From Selaginella tamariscina (lineage: Eukaryota > Streptophyta > Lycopodiopsida > Selaginellales > Selaginellaceae), in assembly GCA_003024785.1 (NCBI GenBank), contig PUQB01000238.1:112193-176192 (forward strand): a stretch of DNA of 64,000 nt, given 5' to 3'. The position numbers and the translations under genes are program-made. This document shows, one piece after another, positions 8,861 through 20,608 of this stretch (positions within the stretch are counted from its first letter, which is position 1; every line of letters starts with the position of its first letter). Below the pieces are notes generated by a model. It saw only the letters and a program-made list of their open reading frames with translations, did not search any database and was not told the DNA's origin.

Positions 8861-10439
8861 AATAAAATTAATAATAATGATTGCATTTAGCTAAGCACGT
8901 GTCAATTTTAATAATGTTTAAAATAAATTATATGTAAAAACCATTAAAACCATTAGTTTTCAAAACCATTAGTTAAAACCATTAGTTTTCAAAAACAAAT
9001 CAAGCTTGATAATGTAAGAGCATATGTAGTTACTTTTAAAAACCTTTCCAAACATATTGAATATTTATATGCATTATTTGTAATATATTTAAATATTTTG
9101 TCTATACAACAATATATATTTATATTATAAATTTATCTTTATAACATAAATGTAAACATTTTAATTTAATTCATCAATATGCCAATTTAGTAATTTTAAT
9201 CAATCTAATGGTTTAGTATGGCTCATGTCATAATTTAATATTATTACATTAATTAATTACTATAATATCATAAACACGTATATAATTCAAAATTTTAAAA
9301 TAAATTTAAATTAATGATGATGTTAATAAATTTTAGGTTTATATATAGGATTTTTAAATTCTTATATACAAAGACTCATGTTATATGTATATAGATTGTT
9401 ACAATTTCACTATGTTGTTAACATAACACTATGAATAAAGGATAATTATGGATTATTGTATACATGGTCTCCAAATGTAAAATATTTAGAGGACATTTAA
9501 TATTTCAAAATCTGGCTATATGGCCGAAAACAAACACTGTACCGTCACGACGTAGAGCAGGTGTTGCTAGACATGGTGACGGTTCTTAAAGTGAAGTAAT
9601 ACGGTGACTATGAAAGTTATATATGTAAATTTAATTCTCTTTTTAATTTAAATTAATATACAAAAATATAAATTCCTATATATTAAGACTCTAATTATAA
9701 TCTTATATAAATTTTTTTTTATAGAGATTTTACTCAACAATCGTGATCATCGTTTAAAAATTCAACACAAGTGTATAATTTATGAGACTTCTAACAAGAC
9801 TAAAGGCAAACCGAAGGTAAAATCACGTGGTACATACACTACCAAATTTAAAATGTATTTAAAGCTTGATTAAATTAAATAATAAAGTAAGTGTAAAAAA
9901 AATTTAAATAAAAAGTGATGCATTATTTAACAAAATATATTAAAATTTTATCTGTATAATACGTAAAAGAGTACAAAATTTCTTTTATATGTTAGACAAA
10001 CTTGGATAACTTTGCAAAACCATATATAAGTATATAACTTACGAGACTTCATGTATAGTGTATGACTTATGAGACCTCTAGGAAGACCAGAAAAATACAT
10101 ACAATACTAAATATAAATATATTTATAGCTTAGATAAATTTTAAAATAATAAAAGTAACTGTTAAAAAGTATGCTTATTTAAAAACAAGATGCTATATAT
10201 TTGAGCCGTACAATAGAATTTTCTCTATATAGTACATAAAATTTCTTTTAAATGTTGGACAAACTTGGATAAATTTTGAAAACCACATGTCGTTGACATT
10301 GCTGTACAAAATATAAAACTACATACATACGTATAAATACGTGGCAGACAATATCTGTATTAAAAATGTTTTTGCACGTTAGATGCACTAGTATCTTGCA
10401 TGTATTAAGCAAATCTGGGTGGTCACTAATGAGAAAAAT
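8861..10439. other. AT-rich spacer with inverted copies of chalcone-synthase flanks
   Basis: No gene is seen. Much of 9480-10400 matches, in reverse complement, the 15880-16640 region (for example the stretch around tacgtggcagacaatatctg and the 'cacgtggtacatacac' region). The surroundings of the synthase copies were thus duplicated in both orientations. Confidence 0.6.
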
Positions 10440-11661
10440 CTTATGAATTAATGTTACTGTCCTTCCAAATGAGTTTTTACAATGTAATTATCCCTAATTG
10501 CAATGACAAACTGAAGCTATAATATGCATATACACTTAGGTCTACTTTTTATATCTTTTAATATAAATTACTGTTTGTGTCTTTTATTCATAAATCTAAA
10601 CAAGTTATGATTTACATCACTTCTATTTATTAATTCACTTACTATAAACAATAATTATTTTTTAACACAGTATAATTTTAAATTTTCTTTAAATGAAAGA
10701 TAGATAACTCACTAAAGAGATTTTAAAAAGCAAACCCTAAAATGTGCAATTACAGGGAACATCCTTGAATCAACGTCAAGAAATTGCAAATTCAAGAAAG
10801 TTCCAAAGTTGGCAAAGGAGCAGATATCAATGCAATTAAAGAGTGGGAAAAACCAGTGTCATGCATAACACATCTTGTGTTTTACACAACACGTGGAGTT
10901 GACATGCCTGGTGCAGATTTCCAACTCATAAAGCTCCTTGGATTGCCTCTTGATGTTAAGCGTGGTCTGCTCTACCAACAAGGATGTTTTTTTCAGGTGC
11001 AACAGTGATTCGGATTGCCAAAGACCTTGCAGAAAATAACCCTACAGCAAGAGTCCCTTGCCATATGTAGTGAAGTGTCACCAATTGACGTTTGAGCACC
11101 ATCTGAGTCGCACCTTGATGGACTTGTAGGTTCAGCTTTATTCGGAGATGGTGCAGCAGCGCTTATTATTGGTTCAAACCCATCTCCAATTGAGAAACCT
11201 CTATTTGAAGTGCATTGGGCTGGACAGAGCATTACCCCAGACAGTGACAATGCCATTCTTGGCCAAGCTGGATTGATCTTTCACCTACTGAAGGATGTAC
11301 CACTCATCTCAACAAATATAGAGAAAATTTTGGTCAAGCCACTTCAATATATTACAGCATTTGATAACAATAAGCAAACATTGAGCTATAACGATTTGTT
11401 TTGGGTTGTGAATCCTGGGGAGCAGCAATACTGGATCAAGTGGAGACAAAGCTCTTGCTTAAACAAGGATCGGCATGCAAGCAACTCGAGATGTTCTTGC
11501 AGATTACGGCAACAATGTCAAGTGCTTCAGTTTTGTTTGTCCCCGATCAGATGCGAAAGCGTTCCATTGAGCTTAATGAGGAGACAACTGGAGATGGCCT
11601 GTTATGCTCACTTTTGGTCCAGGGCTTACTATTTGAAAGCCTCGTCCCTGAGAGCGCTTGA
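10440..11661 (+). pseudogene. Chalcone-synthase-like copy B, active-site residues lost
   Basis: A short exon-1 remnant (~10455-10515), an AT-rich intron and exon 2 (~10710-11661) align with copy C. The active-site cysteine block reads '[12 protein letters not shown]', so the catalytic Cys of type III polyketide synthases is Tyr. The catalytic His block reads 'FWVVNPGE', so His is Asn. Several indels break the frame and exon 1 is largely deleted. The C-terminal text ends in 'ESLVPESA' before the stop at 11659. These are substitutions, not homopolymer slips, so this copy is convincingly dead. Confidence 0.85.
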
Positions 11662-11929
11662 ACTTCATCAAATCAAATAATTACATATTTGTGTGAGATG
11701 AAAATTATACATAAACCTTCAAGGTGTTCAATAATATGATAGTTACTTTTCATCCTTGTCTTTAATGTTTTATACATGTGATCTATATCAAATTCATATA
11801 TTGATGAGTTACTGATTTGTATTTATGCCATGACATATGTTTTTTAGTATGTTTATGGTTTTGAAGATGGTTTTTTATGCTTTTTAAACATGGTTTATAC
11901 GTTTAATATGGTGTCAACAATTACAAGGA
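11662..11929. other. AT-rich downstream flank of copy B
   Basis: It resembles the flank after copy C (18930-19150; shared 'aaaccttcaaggtgttcaataa'). No gene is seen. Confidence 0.5.
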
Positions 11930-12410
11930 TTTTGTGGAGACTATAGCAGCAATATGTCACAGTTCTAGAAGATTTCCTTTCCATCTACAAAGCACGAAGG
12001 AAGTTTGTGATATCTCTTATGAGTTTTTAACTCTTGACATAAACTTGATTGCCAAAGTTGTTGGAGCACTTGATTGTACACACATTAAGATTTTGTAGCC
12101 TATTAGGCAAGACAAGGACTTCTTCAACAAAAGCAATGATATAGCATTGTTATTTAAGATATTATTGATGCATGCATGCAAGTAGTTTTCTAAATGTCCA
12201 TGTTAACTAAATAATTTTTGGGTTCTAATGAATTGTTTTCTTTTAGTGTGCCATGACATGCATGTATGAACTGTTTGGCTTGACACAAGATTGTGGATTG
12301 AGGTTTATCTCAAGGGCTTGTTGTCCTTACTTATATAAATTCTATGAAGCCGTATCTTGTGAGAAATAAAGGATATCAACTTGCACCATATTCAATGGTT
12401 CTATATACTG
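11930..12410 (+). pseudogene. PIF/Harbinger-type transposase fragment
   Basis: Translation gives 'IAKVVGALDCTHIKI' followed by a polar segment containing 'FFNKSND'. This recalls the 'GAIDGTHI...NRKGYHS' block of the DDE nuclease of PIF/Harbinger elements (DDE_Tnp_4). A further stretch at 12240-12300 ('CHDMHV...LTQD' in mixed frames) fits the following second-Asp block. Stops and frame changes show a decayed fragment with no visible ends. Confidence 0.45.
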
Positions 12411-13489
12411 GTGAGTCTTCTTTTTTAATGTAATATCGAAAACAATAATAACTATTTTGTTATTTTTAGATTCTTGATTGATGATTGCTTAAGAACCATT
12501 CAATAAAGAATTTTTTTATAATAAGAATGATTGTTGAATAAGCATTTGAGCTTTTAAAGTAAAAGTTCCGATGCATTTAATAAAGAACTTTCTACAGCAA
12601 GGATAATTGTTAAACAAGCATGTGAACTTTGAAGTAGATGTTCCAATGCCTCAATAGTAAATTTCAAATGTAGTGAGTGCATGTTATCTAATTATAACAT
12701 CCTTAATAATATAACCAATGTAGTGAAGTGCATAGTGAGTGTACATTGTCTTAATCATAACATCCTTATTATAAATGAAGGGGAAGTAAACTTGGAAATG
12801 ACATTAAAGGTAAAAAGAAAAAGATGATAAGAATCGAATAAGAGGTGATGGTATTAAATATGGCAATCCACCAAGAAATGCAGGTGATCTGGGTGAAACA
12901 ATGTATGGTGAGATTAACATTGGAGACCCACTTAATTTTTAAACACAACATTACCTGAGCATTCACTTTTGAACTTATACATAATTTGTGTTTTGAATTG
13001 TTTTGAATTTGAAAATTAAGAAAATATTATTTCATGAAAACCCAAACTTGTTAACAATTAAGTTAGGACATGTGCATTAAATCACCTCATTAATTAACAA
13101 AGAAACCCATGAAAACACGTTACCACTTACTTAGCACATAAGTAGAGTTTGATGAAAAACAGTTTATTCGTAGCTTGCATAAGTTAACCTATCACAACGG
13201 TTAGTGAATGAAAGCCTTAAATTTTATTATTAATAATATTTTTAAAAGAACCATAACTAATATATGCTGTAGAATATGTAATTAATTATTTTTAAATCTT
13301 ATTAAGGTGAAGATATACATATGTGTACATAGTATATATGTTGGATATATGCATATATAGAGATTGATTAATACAATATTATATATGTACAAGTAAATAT
13401 ACACATATTCCATATACACATGCGATAAAATATGTCTTTATTAAAACTGATTTGTCTTATTTTTATTCTTATTAAGACTCAGACCCTAA
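12411..13489. other. AT-rich spacer
   Basis: No convincing gene on either strand. Short imperfect direct repeats occur near 12540-12730 ('gtagtgaagtgcatagtgagtg'). Confidence 0.4.
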
Positions 13490-15703
13490 ACATATTTGGA
13501 TTGTAATTGTAAATCCAACTTAGGTCGGATGCGGGTAACTCAAGTGCTCTTTTACGTGAAAATTCTTGAATATGTTTCGTTCGGGAGATTCGTCTGTCTT
13601 CATACCTTTGAAGAGCCACACTGAAAGTGAAAACCTTAATAAGTATAATTAATAGAGAAAAATTAATGATAGCATAAACGAAACGATTTTAAACTTACAC
13701 GAGATGGTGATAACGGCTTAAATAAATTAAAATATAAACTTAAAACTAAAAAACGTAGCTTCAGATTTACATGGTATATTATAATTGACACGCGTTTGAA
13801 TAACATCTACGTTTACACGCATTGATTATATGTATATATTTAAATTGAATGCGTCAAATATCATGCCAAACATCACCATGAATGAGTTTAATGGCTACCT
13901 GAGAGAAGAACAAGATGAGAGTTGATAAGCTAGCTCATTTCCATCTTCAAATGCAAGATTTGCCCCTTGTCCAGCACTAGGTGTAACAGCATGAACTGCA
14001 TCTAAACACGTCCAATATATACGTTATTTGTACATTCTTACTATTATTCTTTAAGCAAACTCGTTCATTTATTAAATATAGAAATGTAATTTGCCTACAT
14101 GTTATGTTCTAGTAATTCTGTACGCATGTCATACGTGTATACGAGTGTATATATATGGTATTAACGGCTACCTCCAATGAGTACAACGTGGCCTTTAGAC
14201 CATCTAGGCAACACATCGAGGTCTACCATTCTTCGTTCAATTATGGCCCCGGACTCAGTTCTGAAATTATTAGTTTAATACCAGTTTATCATTGGTAAGT
14301 CTTCTGAAGGCACACACCTGTATCAAGCGAGTAACGAGCTGCCACTCTTACAGATCTTTAACAGAATTTCTTTCATTCATGTTGATCATTAGACCTCCTC
14401 GTTTGATTGAAACCTGTTATTGAATCCGAAGCGGTCACTGCCCAGAACAGCTTTTCATCAACACCATTCTGAATGAGGCAAAAGTTCCCTTCACCCTTGG
14501 TGATCATTGTGCCTTTATTAAGTGAAAGCTACATTCATACAAACTAGTTAGTTCATATATAAACAAAAGTAACTCGACTTAATTAAATATGAAAACCTCT
14601 TTGGGAGTGTCCTTGCATCCAGCATGGCTCTCCAGATGGTATGACCTCGGTCGTTAATGGGTACATAACCAAAAACTGAAGAAACGGACAGATGATCTTA
14701 GTCCATCAGCACCAATTAACAAGCTCGCCTGTTAATATAAAATAAGCAGTGAAGTGATTCATGGTGTGTGTGTGTTTGTATACACATAGAGTTCACTTAA
14801 TAAAGGCATAATGAAATCAATACTTTCACACTGATTTTTCGATTTTCGTGCATGAAATATACAGTAGCTCCATCTTATCCTGAAAAAACAATCACTTGAG
14901 GATTTTTATTTACTCTTCATTAAGGACTCAAAACCTGGATGACATCATAGAACTCATATCCATAATGTTTGAATTCAGCTGGTAATTCTGCATCGAGAAT
15001 CTCAAGAGCTTTCTTCCAAGGAATGGGTATACGAGGGCACTCAAGATTCCCACTTGGGAAAATCTCATATATTATGTTGCCTTTAGTGTCTGTGAACACT
15101 GTTGGGAAATCCAATAAACCTGCTTCGTTTAGCTGTTAAGAAGAAAGACAATCAGAGTAAGGCAGATTTTTATAGTCAAAACACGTGATCTTACTTATAA
15201 TTTCCGGTGATTAAACGCTACATGAAAATTTTAAACATATTATATAATACATTGTTTTGTTCTTTTTTTTTAGAATAAGACTAAATTTGAGTAACAAGGT
15301 CATAGTCTGAATCATAAGATCTTATGTAAATTTTGAATCTAAGTCTGCTGGGCTAAAACGCTTATAAAAACATTAAAGTTGACATGTTTATAAGACATTT
15401 TAAGTTGCAGTGTTTAAGTTCTCAATGCCAGTTACCTTAATGACTAGATCAGGCGGAAGAGCACAAGAACCATTTGGTTGGATAGTAATCATGGTTCCTT
15501 GATTCTTCTTGCACTAATACTCTTCTCGTACACCTAATCATATCAACATTACATTACATGCCAAATACTGAATATAAATGTATATATATTACTTACATGA
15601 GCCTTTATCCATGCTTGTGCAATTGCACTGCAGTGGCTAATCCACCAAGACCACCTCCAACAATCACAACCTTCCCAGCTTGCAATAACTCTTTAATTGT
15701 CAT
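13490..15703 (-). pseudogene. FAD-dependent monooxygenase (salicylate hydroxylase / zeaxanthin epoxidase-like)
   Basis: Minus-strand exons can be followed from an ATG at 15703. Exon 1 (15703-15597) has the dinucleotide-binding motif 'KVVIVGGGLGGLATAVQL'. Exon 2 (15533-15436) reads 'GTMITIQPNGSCALPPDL'. Exon 3 (15132-14935) reads 'FPTVFTDTKGNIIYEIFPSG'. Later exons give 'LLIGADGLRSSVR', 'RPDVLP'-type text as 'VDLDVLPRWSKGHVVLIG', then 'HAVTPSAGQGANLAFEDG' (the second FAD motif), and a last exon with 'ALQRYEDRRISRTKHIQEF'. This is the group A flavin monooxygenase layout. Breaks include a one-base loss after 'HKHG' in exon 1, a TGA in exon 4 and shifts around 14670 and 14400. It is a pseudogene, or a gene with sequence errors. 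A shorter second copy lies at 42715-43345. Confidence 0.75.
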
Positions 15704-16288
15704 TTCTGCTTCCGATAAGTTTTTCTCACGTTATATGTTTGGCGGCACGATTCTATAAAGAAGTGGGAAAGTCGAATTAAAATTTGCTAGTGAATAATCT
15801 GTAGCCGTCGAATTATACAGAAAATGAATTACATCTATCAATTTAATTCATAAGATTTTTCTCATTAGATTTGCTTAAAGACATGCATACATCTAATGTG
15901 CAAAAACATCTTTAATACAGATAGTGTCTGCCACGTATGTTATACGTATGTATGTAATTTATATTTTGTACAGCAATGTCAATGACGTATGGTTTTCAAA
16001 GTTATCCAAGTTTCTCCAACATCTAAAAGAAATTTTATGTACTTTATAGAGAAAATTCTCGAATATATAACATTTTGTTTGTAAATAACAGTTATTATTT
16101 AAAATTTATCTAAGCTTTAAATATATTTAATTTAGTATTGTATGTATTATTTTCTTCTGTTTGCCTATGGTCTTGCTAGAGGTCTCGTAAGTCATACACT
16201 TGTTTATACATGAAGTCTCGTAAGACATATGTTTTTCAGAGTTATCCAAGTTTGTCAACATATAAAAGAAATTTTATACTCTTTTGCG

Positions 16289-16418
16289 CAGTGATATATG
16301 GCGTAGTCAAAAAATGTTACGGATTAATAATTAAATTAGATTAGTGATTAATAAACTAGTAATTAAATTAATAATTAAACATTTCCGTAGCATTTTTCAA
16401 CTACAGATTTAATCACTG
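16289..16418. mobile_element. hAT-like MITE, copy 1
   Basis: A 130-bp element with ~35-bp imperfect inverted ends beginning CAGTGAT (left cagtgatatatggcgtagt; right read inward cagtgattaaatctgtagt), both leading to 'tacgga'. The flanks cttttgcg and cttttgca form an 8-bp target duplication with one mismatch. CAGTG-type ends and 8-bp duplications are typical of hAT elements. A second copy is at 27666-27795. Confidence 0.75.
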
Positions 16419-16610
16419 CTTTTGCATATTATATAGAGAGAAATTCTAATAGATAATTTTAATATATAACATTTTTATTAAATAATGCATCACTTTTTAT
16501 TTACAATTTTTTACAGTTACTTCATTATTTTAATTTAATTAAGCTTTAAATATAGTTTAATTTGGCAGTGTATGTACCACGTGCTTTCCCTTCGGATTGC
16601 CTCTAGTCTT

Positions 16611-16766
16611 GTGTTAAGTCTCATAAATTATACACTTGTGTTGAAAAGTCTCATAAATTATACACTTGTGTTGAAAGTCTCATAAATTATACACTTGTGT
16701 TGAAAAAGTCTCATAAATTATACACTTGTGTTGAAAAAGTCTCATAAATTATACACTTGTGTTGAA
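16611..16766. repeat. Five-copy ~31-bp tandem repeat
   Basis: The unit is 'aagtctcataaattatacac' followed by ttgtgttgaa. Five copies differ almost only in the number of A's at the junction. A single unit occurs inverted near 9760-9790. Confidence 0.9.
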
Positions 16767-17546
16767 TGTCCAAGTGATGATCACGATTGTCAAGTAGAAT
16801 TTATATTTGATATATATAATCAAAATATAATCTATTTATAAAAAAGTAATTTATATAAGATTCTTTGAATTTATAATTAATTATTAAAATATGTAATTTA
16901 TGAATTTTACATATTACTTTGATTTATGATATTGTATACGAATTAGTTACTGTAATTTTTTTAAAATTCTCTTTTAAGTCTAGTTTGACTATAAATTACT
17001 TTTAAAGTAACTAATTCTTTAAATTTATAGAATTATGTATTAAATATTAATTTATTTTTTATATTTAAAATTATTATTTCATAATTTAATTAATTTATTT
17101 TCTTTCTTAAACGAATTCACTTACATACAGAGATTTTTAATACAACTTGGCAAATATAGCATTCTAAAATAGATTTGTTTTGAAATTTAGCTTATTATTA
17201 AAATAAGTAAAATAAAAACTTAATAATATTAAAAAAGTAAGAACAGAAATTAGGTGAATTCCCAGGTTCCAAATTGATACTATAATTAAAGTGTATAAAT
17301 AATTGGTTTATAATTTATTTTAATGAGTTAGTAGCTAATTAAATGCAATCATTATTATAAATATTGATCTATTTTGATTTAAATCAATTATTTTTCAACC
17401 ATTATAATGCACCAACACCATTGTTTAAATATTAAAAATTAAGATTGTTAATAATTACTTTGACTACAAGCATCACATACAATATAAATATTCATGATCA
17501 ATCTTTTAAATTAGTATACTTCTCTTTGAGAATTGATTTAATTGTG

Positions 17547-18929
17547 ATGGAAGTTAAGGTAAGAAATAACAAAGTTATAGCATCTGTTCTTGCAATTGGA
17601 ACGGCTGTCCCTCCAAATGAGTTTTTACAATGTAATTATCCTAATTTTTTCTTTAATGTCACCAATTGCAATGAGAAACTGAGCTCAAGGAAAAGTTTCA
17701 ACGTATATGTAAGCTATAATATGCATATACAGTTAATAAATATGCTACACTAGGTCTACTTTTTATATCTTTTAATATAAATTACTGTTTGTGTCTTTAA
17801 TTTATAAATCTAAAATTTATGATTTACATCACTTCTATTATTAATTCACTTACTATAAAACAACAATAATTATTTTTTAACACTAGTATAATTTTAAATG
17901 TTTTTTAAATGAGTATTTTGCTATATACAGGTGATAAATCAACCATAAAAAAGAGGCACTTCTACTTGACTGAAGAGATTTTAAAAGCAAACCCTGAAAT
18001 GTGCAATTACATGGGAACATCCTTGAATCAACGTCAAGAAATTGCAATTCGAGAAGTTCCACAGTTGGCAAAGGATGCAGCTAGCAATGCAATTAAAGAG
18101 TGGGGGAAACCGATGTCATGCATAACACATCTTGTGTTTTGCACAACAAGTGGAGTTGACATGCCTGGTGCAGATTTCCAACTCATAAAGCTCCTTGGAT
18201 TGCCTCTTGATGTAAGCGTGTCATGCTCTACCAACAAGGATGTTTTGCAGGTGCAACAGTGATTCGGATTGCCAAAGACCTTGCAGAAAATAACCCTACA
18301 GCAAGAGTCCTTGCCATATGTAGTGAAGTGTCAGCATTGACGTTTAGAGCACCATCTGAGTCGCACCTTGATGGACTTGTGGTTCAGCTTTATTCGGAGA
18401 TGGTGCAGCAGCGCTTATTATTGGTTCAAACCCATCTCCAATTGAGAAACCTCTATTTGAAGTGCATGGTCTGGACAGAGCATTACCCCAGACAGTGACA
18501 ATGCCATTCTTGGCCATCTGCATGAAGCTGGATTGATCTTTCACCTACTAAAGGATGTACCAAGACTCATCTCAAAAATATAGAGAAAATTTTGGTCAAA
18601 GCCACTTCAATATATTACAGCATTTGATAACCATAAGCAAACATTGAGCTATAACGATTTGTTTTGGGTTGTGCATCCTGGGGGACCAGCAATACTGGAT
18701 CAAGTGGAGACAAAGCTCTTGCTTAACAAGGATCGCATGCAAGCAACTCGAGATGTTCTTGCAGATACGGCAACATGTCAGTGCTTCAGTTCTGTTTGTC
18801 CTTGATCGCATGCGAAAGCGTTCCATTGAGCTTAATGAGGAGACAATTGGAGATGGCCTCAAGTGGGGTGTTATGCTCACTTTTGGTCCAGGGCTTACTA
18901 TTGAAAGCCTCGTCCTTAAGAGCGCTTGA
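17547..18929 (+). pseudogene. Chalcone-synthase-like type III polyketide synthase, copy C (best preserved)
   Basis: Exon 1 starts at ATG 17547 ('VIASVLAIGTAVPPNEF') and ends near 17704 in text matching the family's 'TELKEKFQR'. After an AT-rich intron, exon 2 (from ~17932) runs to the stop at 18927. Type III polyketide synthases extend a CoA starter with malonyl-CoA. The catalytic triad is present: Cys in '[14 protein letters not shown]', His in '[14 protein letters not shown]', Asn in 'YGNMSSA'-type text near 18770. The '[11 protein letters not shown]' block is also kept. The frame is broken by single-base losses (gagaaact in exon 1; gatgtaagcg near 18211; cttgtggttc near 18380; others near 18590-18770). 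Several are homopolymer or short-repeat losses, so sequencing error is possible. Otherwise it is a recent pseudogene. Product type (chalcone, stilbene or other) cannot be told. Confidence 0.75.
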
Positions 18930-20238
18930 ACTTCATCAAATCAAATAATTACATGTTGTGTGCGTAGGAAAGCGATAAAAATCATACATAAACCTTCAAG
19001 GTGTTCAATAATACGATATGATAGTTACTTCTCATCCTCGTCTTTAATGTTTTATACATGTGATCTACATATTTATATATATCAAATTCATGATTTGTAT
19101 TTATGCGGTTTTAGTATGTTAAGGTTTTAAGGATGCTGTTGTGCGTTTTAATATGGTTTATATGTTTGTAAATCTCGAGGTGGTTCGTGGAGATGGTTTC
19201 ATATGATTTTTCAACTGGGTCACAACGGTAAAAAGATAATTTATATTATGAGTTTCTTAATTTATATTATTGTTGCATGCTATTTGAACAAAGCTCATTC
19301 TGTGTGTTGATTAGGTTTGAATACATTTGAATATATTTGCAAAATATACTCATGGTTACGTTCGACTCTTACCTTTCAAATGGTTTATATTACCGTTTGA
19401 AATTACTGTAAAATAATTCTTTTTCGCATAGAAATATATAAGTTTTTTGCAATCGCGTTATAAGGTATCACTCTTTCAAAATGTAATACACGCCTTGAGT
19501 GCAGCAACATAATATTATGTGAAGGAGTCCGTTCTGTGTAAATCAGTCTTATATGTAAGCTGAATTGAGGTCAAAATGAATTAAATCTTAAAAATACATA
19601 ATTTACTATAATTGAAAGAATATACAATATTTTTAAATATGTTGACCATATGACACTAAAGAGAATCGTTAAATATGTTTGTACAAACAAAATAAAAATA
19701 CATTAACCAAAATACATATAGATACTGATTTGTGTTTAACTATAATTCATGTGATATATGTGTGTTCACCTCTGACTATATGTTCGCGTATGTTTGAACT
19801 GATATACGTTATATTTACCTTAGTACTTGCATGTGATATAATATATGATATATACATATTTTCACGTATATATGTTGTATTGTATATACTCACTTTATAC
19901 TTGCATGTGTATGCATAAATTTATGTGTGTACATGCTATTTATAAAGAGAGGAGAGAGAACTTTGGACTGAAGGGAGTCACTTTGTATTCACTTCAGTTA
20001 TATGTTTTGTGTTTATATGCATATAATAATTCACGTTTTAGTCACTTTATATGTATATGTGGATGTATGTATGTGTGTACGTATTATAATCTAATACATA
20101 CATATGTTCTACATTTAAATATGTATAAACTTTACACTTTAAATATCTATGTACATATTTTTATATAGAGAAAGACGTCCACATATTTAAATGTTTTAAT
20201 ATGTTTAAGTTTCACAGCGGATATTGTTCTCATATATA
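18930..20238. other. AT-rich spacer, partly duplicated at 44.45-45.0 kb
   Basis: No gene is seen. From about 19440 ('ttgcaatcgcgttataa') to 20238 the text recurs with deletions at 44470-45000, including 'cttagtacttgcatgtgat'. Confidence 0.55.
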
Positions 20239-20396
20239 CAGTAGAACCTGTCTAAGATAATTACAATTTTAAGTAATATGTCTTTATTAATTAATAAAAA
20301 ATGGCAGTCCCAATGTATATCAAATACATATAAATATAATAAAATAATACTATATAATTAATAAATAAAAAGTGCTGGTCCAATCAGGTTCTATTG
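20239..20396. repeat. Possible pogo/Emigrant-like MITE, copy 1
   Basis: It begins CAGTAGAACCTGTCTAAGATAAT and ends, read inward, CAATAGAACCTGATTGGACC. Ends of the CAGTAGAACCT type are known from Emigrant/pogo-like elements of plants. No clear TA duplication is seen. A second copy is at 45002-45160, inside the larger duplicated block. Confidence 0.4.
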
Positions 20397-20456
20397 AACA
20401 GGTTACAATTATTATGTCACATTTTTTGAATTTAATGTTTGATAAGCTGTAGAATG

Positions 20457-20490
20457 TTTTGAATATGAAAGTAGTGAGGTTTTTTTTCAG
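20457..20490. repeat. Inverted fragment of the copia LTR end
   Basis: 'ttttgaatatgaaagtagtg' followed by aggtttttttttca is the inverse of 20617-20643, the outer part of the left copia LTR. It ends in CA as an LTR would. It is a small stray LTR fragment beside the main element. Confidence 0.55.
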
Positions 20491-20608
20491 TGCTTCCCAG
20501 CTGAATATATGACCTGAAATTAATATTTGAATTCAAATTATCTTAAACTTAAAAACCTATGTGTGTATATTTATATATACACACATTGTATGTAGTATAT
20601 ATACCCAC

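Larger units (their letters stand above)
15704..17546. other. AT-rich spacer with MITE and tandem repeat
   Basis: No gene is seen. It holds a hAT-like MITE (16289-16418) and a five-copy tandem repeat (16611-16766). Parts are repeated, inverted, at 9480-10400, and directly, more eroded, at 43800-44300. Confidence 0.5.

Noticed and set aside
19679..20168. Open frames of 79 and 107 residues
   Set aside because: Composition is that of AT-rich, Tyr/Ile/Cys-rich chance translation, and the region is partly duplicated at 44.6-44.9 kb without keeping the frame.
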